Shown: positions 15,769 through 24,651 of the stretch, piece by piece
Position numbering within the stretch: position 1 is the first letter of the stretch
How the letters are laid out: every line of letters starts with the position of its first letter
DNA from: an uncultured Coprococcus sp.
Lineage (GTDB): Bacteria; Bacillota; Clostridia; Lachnospirales; Lachnospiraceae
Length of the DNA: 55,685 bases
NCBI GenBank assembly: GCA_947632705.1
Contig: CANRQE010000009.1
Span: 1 to 55,685, forward strand
Direction: 5' to 3'
The notes under the pieces: generated by a model
Database searches by the model: none
The model's input: only the letters and a program-made list of their open reading frames with translations
Told to the model about the DNA's origin: nothing
Program-made: the position numbers and the translations under genes

Positions 15769-15800
15769 TTCGACATATTTCTCCTTTTTATGTGTACGTC

Positions 15801-15828
15801 ATTCTACAGCATTATTTTTAAATGTCAA
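15801..15828 (-). promoter_or_regulatory. Promoter of the MATE gene
   Basis: On the minus strand TTGACA (15828-15823) and TAGAAT (15806-15801) are spaced 16 bases apart, 32 bases before the start codon. Confidence 0.6.
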
Positions 15829-15920
15829 TATAAAAAAATCAAAAAATTATGAAAAAAATATGAAAAAAAGAATAAAAAATATATGGAAAAAATTCCTTTT
15901 TATATTAAGGATAGTTTAGT

Positions 15921-15949
15921 TTTTCATTTTGCAGTAATTGTGCTACAAT
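15921..15949 (+). promoter_or_regulatory. Extended -10 promoter of the L,D-transpeptidase gene
   Basis: An extended -10 TGC-TACAAT (15941-15949) lies 30 bases before the start codon, with a weak -35 TTTTCA (15921-15926) at 17 bases. The divergent intergenic stretch 15769-15979 is otherwise A-rich with nothing else recognised. Confidence 0.5.
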
Positions 15950-15979
15950 AGGAACACCTGAATATAAGGAAGATGACGA

Positions 15980-17341
15980 ATGAAAAAAATTCATAAAATA
16001 CTTTTGCTGTTATTTATGGCAGGTTATATGGCGTGCTTACTGTCCATAGGAATCCGGATGTTCCGGAGTGCGGGAAAACCTGCCGATAAAACGATTACCG
16101 TTTATAGAGAAGATCATATGCAGACGGCAGATACAGAGGATGGAACAAAAAACCGGCTGCCGTCCGAGCAGGATGATCCGGAAGCCGTTTCACAGGAGGA
16201 AGCAGTCAGACAGGAACCGCAGGAGCTGCAGGCGGCGGAAACGGTCATAGTCAAACGGCTGGGATATCCTATCGTGCAGGATGAATATAACGGGCAGGAA
16301 CTGCAGGACAATGGTTTGGAATATGCCATTAAGGTAAACAGACAGGAAAATATTGTTACCGTATATCAGCTGGATGCACAGGGGTATTATACGGTTCCGG
16401 TAAGGAGCATGTGCTGCTCTGTTTCTGCGGATGATACAACGCCGCTTGGACTGTTTACAACCTCTGACAGATATGAATGGGCGTTGTTAGAAGGCGGCGT
16501 ATATGGACAGTATGCGTATAAGATTTACGGAGGTATTCTGTTCCATTCCGTGCCATATGTCATGCATTCCCATAGTCAGCTTGAAACATGGGAGTATAAT
16601 AAGCTTGGAACGGGAGCCTCGCTTGGATGTGTAAGGCTCTGTGTGGCGGACGCAAAGTGGATTTATGAGAATTGCGCTGTGGGGACACAGGTAAATATAT
16701 TTGACAGTGATTATACCGGGCCTTTGGGAAAACCGCAGCCGGCATGTGTTCTGGAGGACAGCGAAAATCCCGGCTGGGATCCTACGGATATGACTGAGGG
16801 GAATCCATACAGGGAAACAGGGCAGATTTTTGGCGTCAGCAGTCATACGATTCAGGCAGGAGATCCGTTTGACAGCATGGCGGGCGTCATGGCTTTTTCT
16901 AAGGAAGGGGAAGACGTGACATCTCGCCTTACGGTAAAAGGGGAGGTTGATACCGGGCTTGCAGGCGAATATCCGCTGACATATACCTTTTATGATCAGG
17001 GGGAAGCTGTCACTGCCTCTGCCGTCATAACGGTTAAAGATCATGAAAAACCGGTTATTGCAAGAGCCCCGGAGAATATCGTTCTTTCAGGTTATGACGG
17101 AGATACTGCGGAACTGGCGGAATTTATCGGATCCTATATTACTGCGTATGATGGTGAGAGACAGATCTCCACGATATATAATTTACAGTCTGTGCCGGAG
17201 GAGCCATTGAGGGATGCAGTTGTGATCGACGTTTCTGAGGTTAAAACAGAGGCGGGAGAGTACAGGGTTTATGTATATGCGGCAGATCACAATGGAAATC
17301 AGTCAGAGATTATCATGATCACGGTACATATTGTAGTCTGA
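15980..17341 (+). CDS. L,D-transpeptidase (YkuD) with C-terminal Ig-like domain
   Basis: This 453-residue protein starts with a membrane anchor or signal (about residues 4-27), then an acidic Gln/Glu-rich linker. The YkuD catalytic domain (about 105-235) holds the His-rich region HSVPYVMHSHSQ and the nucleophile in ASLGCVRL (Cys217). These enzymes make 3-3 peptidoglycan crosslinks outside the cell or attach proteins to peptidoglycan. The usual motif is SHGC; a Leu replaces that His here. Residues about 270-355 form an Ig-like domain and the last 90 residues a second beta domain. It is followed 46 bases later by hflX but appears functionally separate. Confidence 0.87.
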   Translation: MKKIHKILLLLFMAGYMACLLSIGIRMFRSAGKPADKTITVYREDHMQTADTEDGTKNRLPSEQDDPEAVSQEEAVRQEPQELQAAETVIVKRLGYPIVQDEYNGQELQDNGLEYAIKVNRQENIVTVYQLDAQGYYTVPVRSMCCSVSADDTTPLGLFTTSDRYEWALLEGGVYGQYAYKIYGGILFHSVPYVMHSHSQLETWEYNKLGTGASLGCVRLCVADAKWIYENCAVGTQVNIFDSDYTGPLGKPQPACVLEDSENPGWDPTDMTEGNPYRETGQIFGVSSHTIQAGDPFDSMAGVMAFSKEGEDVTSRLTVKGEVDTGLAGEYPLTYTFYDQGEAVTASAVITVKDHEKPVIARAPENIVLSGYDGDTAELAEFIGSYITAYDGERQISTIYNLQSVPEEPLRDAVVIDVSEVKTEAGEYRVYVYAADHNGNQSEIIMITVHIVV

Positions 17342-17387
17342 TATCCTGGCAGCAGGAGACGGACGGAATAAAGGGGGCTATCCGGAA

Positions 17388-18683
17388 ATGGAACAGAACA
17401 GACAGACTGAAACAGGATATGACACGGCAAAGGACCTGCAGCCGGAGAGAATGATATTATTTGCTGCGGATACGGGGGACGGATATGATGTACAGAAGTC
17501 TCTGGCGGAGCTTGCCGAACTGGTAAAAACTGCAGGCGGCGTTACGGTTGCAACGCTGATCCAGAACAGGGAAAAGATTGCCGGCGACCTGTATCTTGGA
17601 AAAGGCAAGGTTGAAGAATTAAAGGAAATGGCAAATGAACTGCAGGCGACAGGAGTAGTATGCGACGATGAGCTTTCTCCGGCCCAGTTAATGAATCTGC
17701 AGGACGCGTTGGACATTAAGGTTTTAGACAGAACGATTGTTATTTTAGATATATTTGCTTCTCATGCAGGAAGCTATGAAGGGAAATTACAGGTGGAGCT
17801 GGCACAGCTCAAATTCCGGGCAGCCAGACTTGTGGGAATGAGGGATTCTCTGTCAAGGCTTGGCGGCGGAATCGGAACCAGAGGTCCGGGAGAAAAGAAG
17901 CTGGAAATCGACCGCAGGGTAATCAGGGACAGAATCTCCAGATTAAAGAGTGAGCTGAGGGAGGTTGCATTAAGAAGAGACGAGCAGCGGAAGAAACGGA
18001 CTGTTTCCCGGATACCGGTTATCAGTATTGTAGGTTATACCAACGCCGGAAAATCGACCCTGTTAAACAGACTGACCGGATCAGAGGTATATGCAGAGGA
18101 TCAGCTGTTTGCGACATTGGACCCGACTACAAGAAATTGTAAGCTGCCGGGAGGGCAGCAGGTACTCTTTACGGATACGGTAGGATTTATCAGAAAGCTG
18201 CCGCATCATCTGATTGAGGCGTTTCGTTCAACCCTGGAGGAGGCAAAATACAGTGATGTCATTCTTCATGTGGTGGATGCCTCTGATGAAAACTGGGATC
18301 AGAATATGAATACTGTTTATGAAACACTGCGGATGCTTCAGATTGATGCCCGGTCTGACAAGCCGGTCATTACGGTTTTCAATAAGATGGATTTACTGCC
18401 GCAGGAAGAAAAAACGGCGGGGATAAAGGATCTGAGAGCAGACAAAACGGTTTATCTGTCCGCAAAGACAGGGGAAGGAACAGAAGAGCTGCTCGCAGTG
18501 ATTGAAGATGTGCTGCGAAGCCTGAAGTCCTATATCCGGCATACGTTTTCTTACGCAGAAGCTGGGAAGACCGGGCTGATTCATAAATATGGAGAACTGC
18601 TGACAGAGGAATATCTGGAGGATGGTATCTTTATTGAGGCCTATGTTCCGAAAACGATTCTGGGCAGTCTGGGACTTGAGTGA
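17388..18683 (+). CDS. hflX: Ribosome-associated GTPase HflX
   Basis: This 431-residue GTPase matches HflX along its length. The N-terminal HflX-specific domain contains DELSPAQLMNLQDAL, KVLDRTIVILDIFA and the glycine-rich linker GGGIGTRGPGEKKLE. The G domain shows GYTNAGKSTLLN (P-loop), a Thr-containing switch I, DTVGFI (G3), NKMD (G4) and SAKTGEG (G5). HflX binds the 50S subunit and splits stalled ribosomes, often under heat or antibiotic stress. The start has a gggg-type Shine-Dalgarno (aaagggggc) before the ATG. Nothing unusual is seen. Confidence 0.95.
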   Translation: MEQNRQTETGYDTAKDLQPERMILFAADTGDGYDVQKSLAELAELVKTAGGVTVATLIQNREKIAGDLYLGKGKVEELKEMANELQATGVVCDDELSPAQLMNLQDALDIKVLDRTIVILDIFASHAGSYEGKLQVELAQLKFRAARLVGMRDSLSRLGGGIGTRGPGEKKLEIDRRVIRDRISRLKSELREVALRRDEQRKKRTVSRIPVISIVGYTNAGKSTLLNRLTGSEVYAEDQLFATLDPTTRNCKLPGGQQVLFTDTVGFIRKLPHHLIEAFRSTLEEAKYSDVILHVVDASDENWDQNMNTVYETLRMLQIDARSDKPVITVFNKMDLLPQEEKTAGIKDLRADKTVYLSAKTGEGTEELLAVIEDVLRSLKSYIRHTFSYAEAGKTGLIHKYGELLTEEYLEDGIFIEAYVPKTILGSLGLE

Positions 18684-18752
18684 AAGAAACGGATACGAAA
18701 GCATATATATGAATATATACAAAGATGATAATGAAATGGAAAGGAAGATAGT

Positions 18753-20462
18753 ATGGATGAAGAAAAATTAGAAAATGAAGTACAGGAGACACCTGCGGAA
18801 GAGATGTCTGCGCAGGAGACGCCGATGGGAGTACCTGCGGAAGAAATGCCTGCACAGGAGGCGCCGATGGGAGCATCTGCAGAAGAGATGCCTGCACAGG
18901 AGATGTCTGCAGAAGTACCGGCGCAGAGTGCACAGGAATTTCAGCCGGAGATGAATGTCTATGGGGATGTTATGAATGCGGCACCGGTTATGACGAATAC
19001 CCCGGCGGCACCGAAGAAAAAGAAAGGGTTAAAGATTGCGCTGATATCTGCTGCATGTGCAGTGGCAGCGGCCCTGATAGGACTGGTCGTCTTTCTTGCT
19101 GTAAGAAAGACGCCGGAGGAAGCTGTTAAACAGGCGGTTTCCGATACGATGGGGGAATTCAGGGATGCAGATTTTAATCCGTATGAAGATGTATTTGGCG
19201 TATCTGAGTATCATATGGATGATATGGATGCGGAAATGTCTTTTACGCTGGACAACGTCCTTGGTATGCCGGGACTTAGCGGCTCCGTTCTTTCTCTTTC
19301 GGCGTCTGCAAAGAAAAACGATGCGGATATGACGGACTTTGATGTTTTGTCAAAAGCAACCTTTGGGGATGAGACGTTAAATGTGAATCTGTATTATTTA
19401 AAAGAGAAGCTTTATTGTGAATTACCGGAGATTTGCAGTGCCGTTATTTCCCTGAATCCGGATAATTATGATCCGGAGCAGTATATGCCTGAACCCGACA
19501 GCGGCGTGCAGGATTTGTTTGATTCTTATATGATTCCGGCAGGTGACGCTTTGCGGGAGTCTGTTACATATGAAAAGGTGGGCAGGACAAAGATTACGAA
19601 TCATAATGAGGATACTGTAAATGCCACGCAATATACGATGACGGTTCCGGTAGATGCAGTCAAGAATTATATCCGGGCATGGTGCAGTTATATGTCAGAC
19701 TATATAGATCAGTACATGACGGATGACGATTTTTCCGGCTCGGGATATACAAAGGAGGATTATAAAGAGATTCTTACACAGCTTCCGGATTATTTCAGCT
19801 TTCTGTTTGCAAGGGACTTTAAGTTTGATTTCTATATCCGTCATAATAAGCTTGTGCGGGCAGAATTTGCATATAATTTCTCTTTGATCGGCATCAGTCT
19901 GGATCTGTCTCTGGATCTGATGGGAGATGACTTTACCTTATCTGATGTATATGCGGCATGTGACATTGAAATCGGAGATGAAACCATCAATGTAACCGGT
20001 ACTTATAAGCAGGATAACAGTTCAGAGGAATTGAATACGGATGGATTATTAACCGTAGTCTTCCGGGAGGAAGAGGTATTTCATTGTACCTATCAGGAGA
20101 ATTACAACATTGATTCTGAAGCATACAGTAAGACCGTTTCCATGTCTGATATTGCAAACCTGACAAATTCTGAATATGCAGTACAGGGCAGGATCTATGA
20201 CGTGGAGAAAGGGAAGGGATTCCGTGCAGATTTTGATTCCATTACCGTTTCTTATAAGGATGAGGAGCTGTTTAAGGGTTCTGCAGAATTTGCAGTCGGA
20301 GATCTGGGATTGGATGTTGTGGAACCGGATCTGTCCAATGTGGTCAGTGAAGATGAGATTGATGATTCCGTTCTGGATGAGATTATCGATATGGAGAAGC
20401 TGGATGAGATTTTATCCGCATGGGAAAAAGCATTCGGAACGGACGGCATGGCAGAAGATTGA
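18753..20462 (+). CDS. Membrane protein with N-terminal repeats and large outer domain
   Basis: This 569-residue protein has an acidic Ala/Pro/Glu/Met-rich cytoplasmic tail with three 14-residue repeats (residues 14-55). A basic KKKKGLK stop and one membrane helix (about 93-114) follow. The rest is an acidic extracellular domain of about 450 residues with alternating beta strands. Positions of Asn, Asp and aromatics suggest a lipocalin- or BamB-like beta fold, but nothing is identifiable. The organisation (Met/Pro/Ala-rich inner tail, single helix, large outer domain) is common in Lachnospiraceae proteins of unknown role. The ATG has an aaaggaag Shine-Dalgarno. It is followed 32 bases later by aroD. 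Confidence 0.75.
   Translation: MDEEKLENEVQETPAEEMSAQETPMGVPAEEMPAQEAPMGASAEEMPAQEMSAEVPAQSAQEFQPEMNVYGDVMNAAPVMTNTPAAPKKKKGLKIALISAACAVAAALIGLVVFLAVRKTPEEAVKQAVSDTMGEFRDADFNPYEDVFGVSEYHMDDMDAEMSFTLDNVLGMPGLSGSVLSLSASAKKNDADMTDFDVLSKATFGDETLNVNLYYLKEKLYCELPEICSAVISLNPDNYDPEQYMPEPDSGVQDLFDSYMIPAGDALRESVTYEKVGRTKITNHNEDTVNATQYTMTVPVDAVKNYIRAWCSYMSDYIDQYMTDDDFSGSGYTKEDYKEILTQLPDYFSFLFARDFKFDFYIRHNKLVRAEFAYNFSLIGISLDLSLDLMGDDFTLSDVYAACDIEIGDETINVTGTYKQDNSSEELNTDGLLTVVFREEEVFHCTYQENYNIDSEAYSKTVSMSDIANLTNSEYAVQGRIYDVEKGKGFRADFDSITVSYKDEELFKGSAEFAVGDLGLDVVEPDLSNVVSEDEIDDSVLDEIIDMEKLDEILSAWEKAFGTDGMAED
18792..18917 (+). repeat. Three 42-bp tandem repeats in the membrane protein tail
   Basis: Three imperfect in-frame copies encode 14-residue units of the form PAEEMxAQExPMGx. 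The third copy diverges at its end. Confidence 0.75.
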
Positions 20463-20494
20463 TGATACTATGATCAAGAGTGGAGCAGTAAAAT

Positions 20495-21262
20495 ATGAAG
20501 GTTGTAAGAGTGAAAAATCTGGCAATCGGAGAGGGCATGACAAAAATCTGTGTTCCGATTGTTGCAGCGACAGACTATGATGTTACATACCAGCTGCGGC
20601 TGATTGCCAAATCCGGTTGTGATCTGGCAGAGTTTCGGGCAGACTGTTATGAAGACTGCCTGAACGATGAGGCTTTGCTTCGTACCTTGAAGACAATCCG
20701 GGAAAAACTGAAAGAACTGCCGATTCTGTTTACCTTCCGGACGGCGGGTGAGGGCGGCAGCAGGAAGATCAGCAGCGGACAGTACAGGGAACTGCTGCTT
20801 CTGGCCATCGATAGCGGATACATAGATCTGATAGATGTTGAGTTTTTTTCAGAAGAAGGCTTTGTTGATGAGATCATTACGGCGGCTCATGAAAAAGGCG
20901 TTTACGTCATTATATCCAATCACGATTTTAAGACAACGATTCCAATGGAACAGATTGTTACAAGATACAGGGATATGATTGCAACAGGTGCGGATATTGC
21001 AAAGATTGCCATGATGCCTGAGGATGCTTCCCAGGTAGTGGATATGATGCAGGCGGCAAAGGAGCTGCAGGAGTCCGGAAACGAGGTCCCGATCATTGTG
21101 ATTTCCATGGGAGAGCTTGGTGTTTCTACCAGAACTGCCGGAGAGATGTACGGGAATTGTATTTCCTTTGCAACAGCAGGAATTCCTTCTGCACCGGGAC
21201 AGATTGAGGTTGCTGCCTTGCGCAGTCAGCTTGAGATGATTCATCATATCATCGGAAGTTAA
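20495..21262 (+). CDS. aroD: Type I 3-dehydroquinate dehydratase
   Basis: This 255-residue enzyme catalyses dehydration of 3-dehydroquinate to 3-dehydroshikimate, the third step of the shikimate pathway. It does so through a Schiff base on lysine. The catalytic residues fall exactly at the canonical numbers: His143 in ISNHDF and Lys170 in IAKIAMM. Family landmarks AEFRADCYE (residues about 45-53), TFRTAGEGG and SMGELGVSTR are present. The first ATG is favoured because the MKVVRVKNLAIGEG N-terminus is characteristic of the clostridial enzymes. No other shikimate genes are adjacent. Confidence 0.95.
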   Translation: MKVVRVKNLAIGEGMTKICVPIVAATDYDVTYQLRLIAKSGCDLAEFRADCYEDCLNDEALLRTLKTIREKLKELPILFTFRTAGEGGSRKISSGQYRELLLLAIDSGYIDLIDVEFFSEEGFVDEIITAAHEKGVYVIISNHDFKTTIPMEQIVTRYRDMIATGADIAKIAMMPEDASQVVDMMQAAKELQESGNEVPIIVISMGELGVSTRTAGEMYGNCISFATAGIPSAPGQIEVAALRSQLEMIHHIIGS

Positions 21263-21269
21263 TAAGTTT

Positions 21270-22253
21270 TTATTCAAAAGGATATCGTATGCCCCAGTTA
21301 GCACGAAGCTTGTCCATGTGCTCCATCAGAGCCAGAGTTTCGGCATGGGGCATTTCTTTTGGCTCACATCTGCCTTGTTCGATTGCGGTTCGGGCACTTA
21401 AAAATTCATATTCATAACCGGAGATTTGTTTTGCGGAAGGAACGATGCGGTTCATAAGCTCATTTGCATTGGAGTAATATTCAATGGAAGTCGGACAGGA
21501 AAATTCATTTACCTTGATAAACCCGTTCTCTCCATAGATATAAGCCGTCCGTTCCGTACCATAGAGAGCGGTTGCAAAAATATGTGCATTTATACCGTCC
21601 GGATAAAGCAGAATCATGGTTTCCTGTGCATCCACTCCTGTTTCAAATCTGGCGCAGGAGGACAGAATCCGGACTGGCTGGCTGCCGAGAAGATAAGTAA
21701 CAAAGCCCAGCGGATAAAGGCCGATATCAAGCAGGGCGCCTCCTGCAAGCTCCGGATTTGTCAGGCGTTCAATTCCTTTGACGTCATAGCCCATACTGAC
21801 TGTGATGCTGTGAAGCCGGCCGAGCAGCCGCTTTTCAATCAGAATATCTTTTAACATGTGATACATGGGATTATATCGGGACCAGCAGGCTTCCCCCAGA
21901 AACAGATGTTTCTGTTCGGACAGTGCGATCATTTCTCCGGCTGTTTTCCTGTTGTAAGAGAATGCCTTTTCTACAAGGCATGGTTTATCTGCATTTAAAC
22001 AAAGCATGGTCTGTTCATAATGGTGGGAATGGGGAGTCGCGATATAGATTAAGTCTACGTCCTGATCGGATGCCAGAGCTTCGTAGGTGTCATATATTTT
22101 TTCACAGTGATATCTGTTTCCAAATGCTTTTGCACGTTCTTTACTTCTCGAAGCAACGGCATAGACCTGAAAATCTTTCATTTGCGCAAGGGTGTCAGAC
22201 ACCTTGCAGGCTATACTGCCCGGACCTAAGATTCCGATTTTAAATGTTGACAT
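21270..22253 (-). CDS. Gfo/Idh/MocA family oxidoreductase
   Basis: This 327-residue NAD(P)-dependent dehydrogenase has a Rossmann domain (GILGPGSIACKVSDTL, residues 7-22) and the family's catalytic Lys in CLVEKAFSYN, where EKP is usual. A mixed C-terminal substrate domain contains GALLDIGLYPLGFVTYLLG. These enzymes oxidise or reduce sugars, inositols, trans-dihydrodiols or similar alcohols; the substrate is not readable here. It is a single gene with its own promoter, converging on aroD with 7 bases between stops. Confidence 0.9.
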   Translation of the reverse strand: MSTFKIGILGPGSIACKVSDTLAQMKDFQVYAVASRSKERAKAFGNRYHCEKIYDTYEALASDQDVDLIYIATPHSHHYEQTMLCLNADKPCLVEKAFSYNRKTAGEMIALSEQKHLFLGEACWSRYNPMYHMLKDILIEKRLLGRLHSITVSMGYDVKGIERLTNPELAGGALLDIGLYPLGFVTYLLGSQPVRILSSCARFETGVDAQETMILLYPDGINAHIFATALYGTERTAYIYGENGFIKVNEFSCPTSIEYYSNANELMNRIVPSAKQISGYEYEFLSARTAIEQGRCEPKEMPHAETLALMEHMDKLRANWGIRYPFE

Positions 22254-22282
22254 AGAGATACTCCTCTCCGTTTGATGCTTTT

Positions 22283-22311
22283 ATTATATAATTCTGCCGG
22301 ACCGACGTCAA
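22283..22311 (-). promoter_or_regulatory. Promoter of the Gfo/Idh/MocA gene
   Basis: On the minus strand TTGACG (22311-22306) and TATAAT (22288-22283) are spaced 17 bases apart, about 30 bases before the start codon. Confidence 0.7.
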
Positions 22312-22384
22312 TGCAAACGGCTGTAAGAATAACTTGCCGGATGTAACTTGTCACAAGAAAAGGAGTGCATATATAAAACGGATG

Positions 22385-22393
22385 TGATATAAT
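22385..22393 (+). promoter_or_regulatory. Extended -10 promoter of the decarboxylase-tmk-rsmI operon
   Basis: TGA-TATAAT forms an extended -10, 78 bases before the start codon; the -35 is poor. A small palindrome, ttgtcacaa (around 22349-22357), lies upstream in the same divergent gap. Confidence 0.5.
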
Positions 22394-22471
22394 GGGAACA
22401 TTAAACGAAGGCGGGCAGGAGACGAGGCAGGGGTTTCGTAAGAACGTGTTTATATATGAAAGAGTATTTTC

Positions 22472-23974
22472 ATGAAAGAATTTATTAATGAAGCCTTAAG
22501 TGAATATAGATCGGAAAATCCGTATCCGTGGCACATGCCGGGGCATAAAAGAAAGGATTGCTATGGAGCAGACCGCTGGAGGCAGATGTTTGCATATGAT
22601 TTTACAGAGGCCGCGGGTCTGGATGATATGCATAACCCCCGGAGTTTTATCCGGGACGGCATGGATAGCCTTCGGAAAATTTACGGCAGTTATAAGACCT
22701 ATATGTTGGTAAACGGAGCGACCGGGGGAATATTGGCGGCGATTCATGCCTGCTGTAAACCGGGAGATTTTATATTATTAGGCAGGAATTGCCATAAATC
22801 CGTATACAACGCGGTGAATCTGCTGAAGCTGTCTCCGGTATATCTGGTTCCGGAGATCATAGGGGAAACGGATATTTTGGGAGAGATTACGCCGGAGAAC
22901 GTCAAAGTACATCTTATGGAGATGATACGGCTGAAAAAGCAGCCGTCTGCTGTGGTACTGACTTCTCCGACATATGAAGGCGTTGTATCAGACATAAAGG
23001 GAATATCACATATTTTAAGGCAATATAATATTCCGCTCATTGTGGATGAAGCGCATGGTGCACATTTTACCTTTATGGGAGAGGACACCCCGGCACCCGC
23101 AATCAAAAATGGTGCGGATTTTGTGATAGAAAGTCTGCACAAGACGCTGCCTTCCCTCACGCAGACGGCCGTTTTGCATATCGCAGATGACAGATATCAG
23201 CGTGAACTGGAACGGTATCTTCAGGTATTTCAGACATCCTCGCCGTCCTATCTGTTTATGCAGAGTATCGAAAAGGCGGCAGTGTTCTGCCAGAGCTCGC
23301 CGGAACGGTTTTTGCAGTATCGAAAACGGCTGATGCATTTCCGGAAGCAGTGTGAGCAGCTGGAATATCTTACCCTGTTTTATCCCGCAGAAAAGGTGTA
23401 TGGTTATGATACAGGGAAACTGGTCATCCGGACAAGGACGGATTCCGAGATAGATTATCAAGGTAAGAGACGCCGGATGACAGGAGTATTACTGGCAAGG
23501 ATCCTGATAGGGGATTATCGGCAGATACCGGAAATGGCAGCAGCGGAGTATATAATAGCCATGACTTCCGTTATGGATGATGCAGAGGCATTTGACCGGT
23601 TGTATCAGGCTCTAGGGGAGATTGATCAAAGAATATCGTTGGCAGCAAAAGCGGAGGAGCCTGACGGACCGGAATCGGCGGAAGCGTGTCTGCACCGGAA
23701 GCGCAGGCTGTCCTGCACGCTTCCCGTTATGCGGATGCTTCCGGGTGAAGCCTGGGATCAGGACTGTATTCTGACAGAGCTTGAAAGTGCAGAAGGGCTT
23801 GTAGCAGGGGAATACATATATGCGTATCCCCCGGGGATTCCTGTCGTGGTTCCGGGTGAAGTGATTTCTGCACAGATCATAGAGACGGTTCGAAGCATGC
23901 TGGATGAGCAGCTGAATGTGACAGGGATATACTTATCTGGGAACACGGTTAAGGTTGCGGTAGTTGGAGGTTGA
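22472..23974 (+). CDS. Orn/Lys/Arg decarboxylase family protein (YaaO-like)
   Basis: This 500-residue fold-type I PLP enzyme belongs to the Orn/Lys/Arg decarboxylase major-domain family. It makes polyamine precursors such as agmatine, cadaverine or putrescine. It opens with the family's NPYPWHMPGHKRKD motif (substrate loop), has DEAHGAHF (PLP ring-nitrogen Asp), and carries the PLP lysine in ESLHKTLPSLTQ (Lys224). The C-terminal PPGIPVVVPGE motif is present. It is the short form without the E. coli wing domain, like Bacillus YaaO. Its position directly before tmk is conserved in Firmicutes. The stop is 1 base before the tmk start, so they are translationally coupled. The amino acid used is uncertain. 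Confidence 0.92.
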   Translation: MKEFINEALSEYRSENPYPWHMPGHKRKDCYGADRWRQMFAYDFTEAAGLDDMHNPRSFIRDGMDSLRKIYGSYKTYMLVNGATGGILAAIHACCKPGDFILLGRNCHKSVYNAVNLLKLSPVYLVPEIIGETDILGEITPENVKVHLMEMIRLKKQPSAVVLTSPTYEGVVSDIKGISHILRQYNIPLIVDEAHGAHFTFMGEDTPAPAIKNGADFVIESLHKTLPSLTQTAVLHIADDRYQRELERYLQVFQTSSPSYLFMQSIEKAAVFCQSSPERFLQYRKRLMHFRKQCEQLEYLTLFYPAEKVYGYDTGKLVIRTRTDSEIDYQGKRRRMTGVLLARILIGDYRQIPEMAAAEYIIAMTSVMDDAEAFDRLYQALGEIDQRISLAAKAEEPDGPESAEACLHRKRRLSCTLPVMRMLPGEAWDQDCILTELESAEGLVAGEYIYAYPPGIPVVVPGEVISAQIIETVRSMLDEQLNVTGIYLSGNTVKVAVVGG

Positions 23975-23975
23975 C

Positions 23976-24596
23976 ATGAAGGGAATATTTATTACAATGG
24001 AAGGACCCGACGGAGCAGGCAAGTCTACACAGATCGGGATGCTGAGAGAGTTTCTGGCGCAGAAGGGATATGAAGTCCTGCTGACCCGTGATCCGGGAGG
24101 AAATGTTGTCAGTGAAGCAATCCGTGAAGTGATTCTGAATAAAACATTTACGAATATGGGATACATGACGGAACTGCTGCTGTACGCATCTGCAAGGGCC
24201 CAGCTTGTGGAAGAAAACATAAAGCCGGCTTTGGAGAGCGGTAAGGCAGTGATCGCAGACCGTTTTGTGGATTCCTCCGCCGTCTATCAGGGAATCGGCC
24301 GGGGGCTGGGAATAGATACCGTATTGAAAGTCAATGAGTTTGCATTGCAGGGAATCATGCCGGATCTGACCTTTCTTTTGGATTTGGATGCGGAAGCGGG
24401 TATTGCCAGAAAGAAAAACCAGACGGAGCTTGACCGCATGGAAAATGAAACAATGGAATTCCATAGAAGTGTAGTGGCAGGATACCGGAAGCTTGCAGAG
24501 CTTGCACCGGACAGAATCATAAAAATAGATGCAGCTTTGCCGAAAGAGACAATTCATGATATAATTGTTTCATATGTTGCAAAAAGTCTGGTATAA
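23976..24596 (+). CDS. tmk: Thymidylate kinase
   Basis: This 206-residue enzyme phosphorylates dTMP to dTDP for DNA synthesis. It shows the P-loop EGPDGAGKSTQ (residues about 8-18), the DPGG segment (DR(E/D)PGG motif), ADRFVDSSAVYQG with the dTMP-binding Arg, and a lid region near residues 140-155. I use the ATG at 23976, which has ggagg inside the end of the previous gene; an upstream in-frame TTG would place the ribosome binding site inside the protein. It is the second gene of the conserved decarboxylase-tmk-holB-ricT cluster. Confidence 0.95.
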   Translation: MKGIFITMEGPDGAGKSTQIGMLREFLAQKGYEVLLTRDPGGNVVSEAIREVILNKTFTNMGYMTELLLYASARAQLVEENIKPALESGKAVIADRFVDSSAVYQGIGRGLGIDTVLKVNEFALQGIMPDLTFLLDLDAEAGIARKKNQTELDRMENETMEFHRSVVAGYRKLAELAPDRIIKIDAALPKETIHDIIVSYVAKSLV

Positions 24597-24651
24597 TGAT
24601 AGCATCAGGGAACCGGACAGGGCATGAGACAGACCAAAGGAGATGAGGAGC

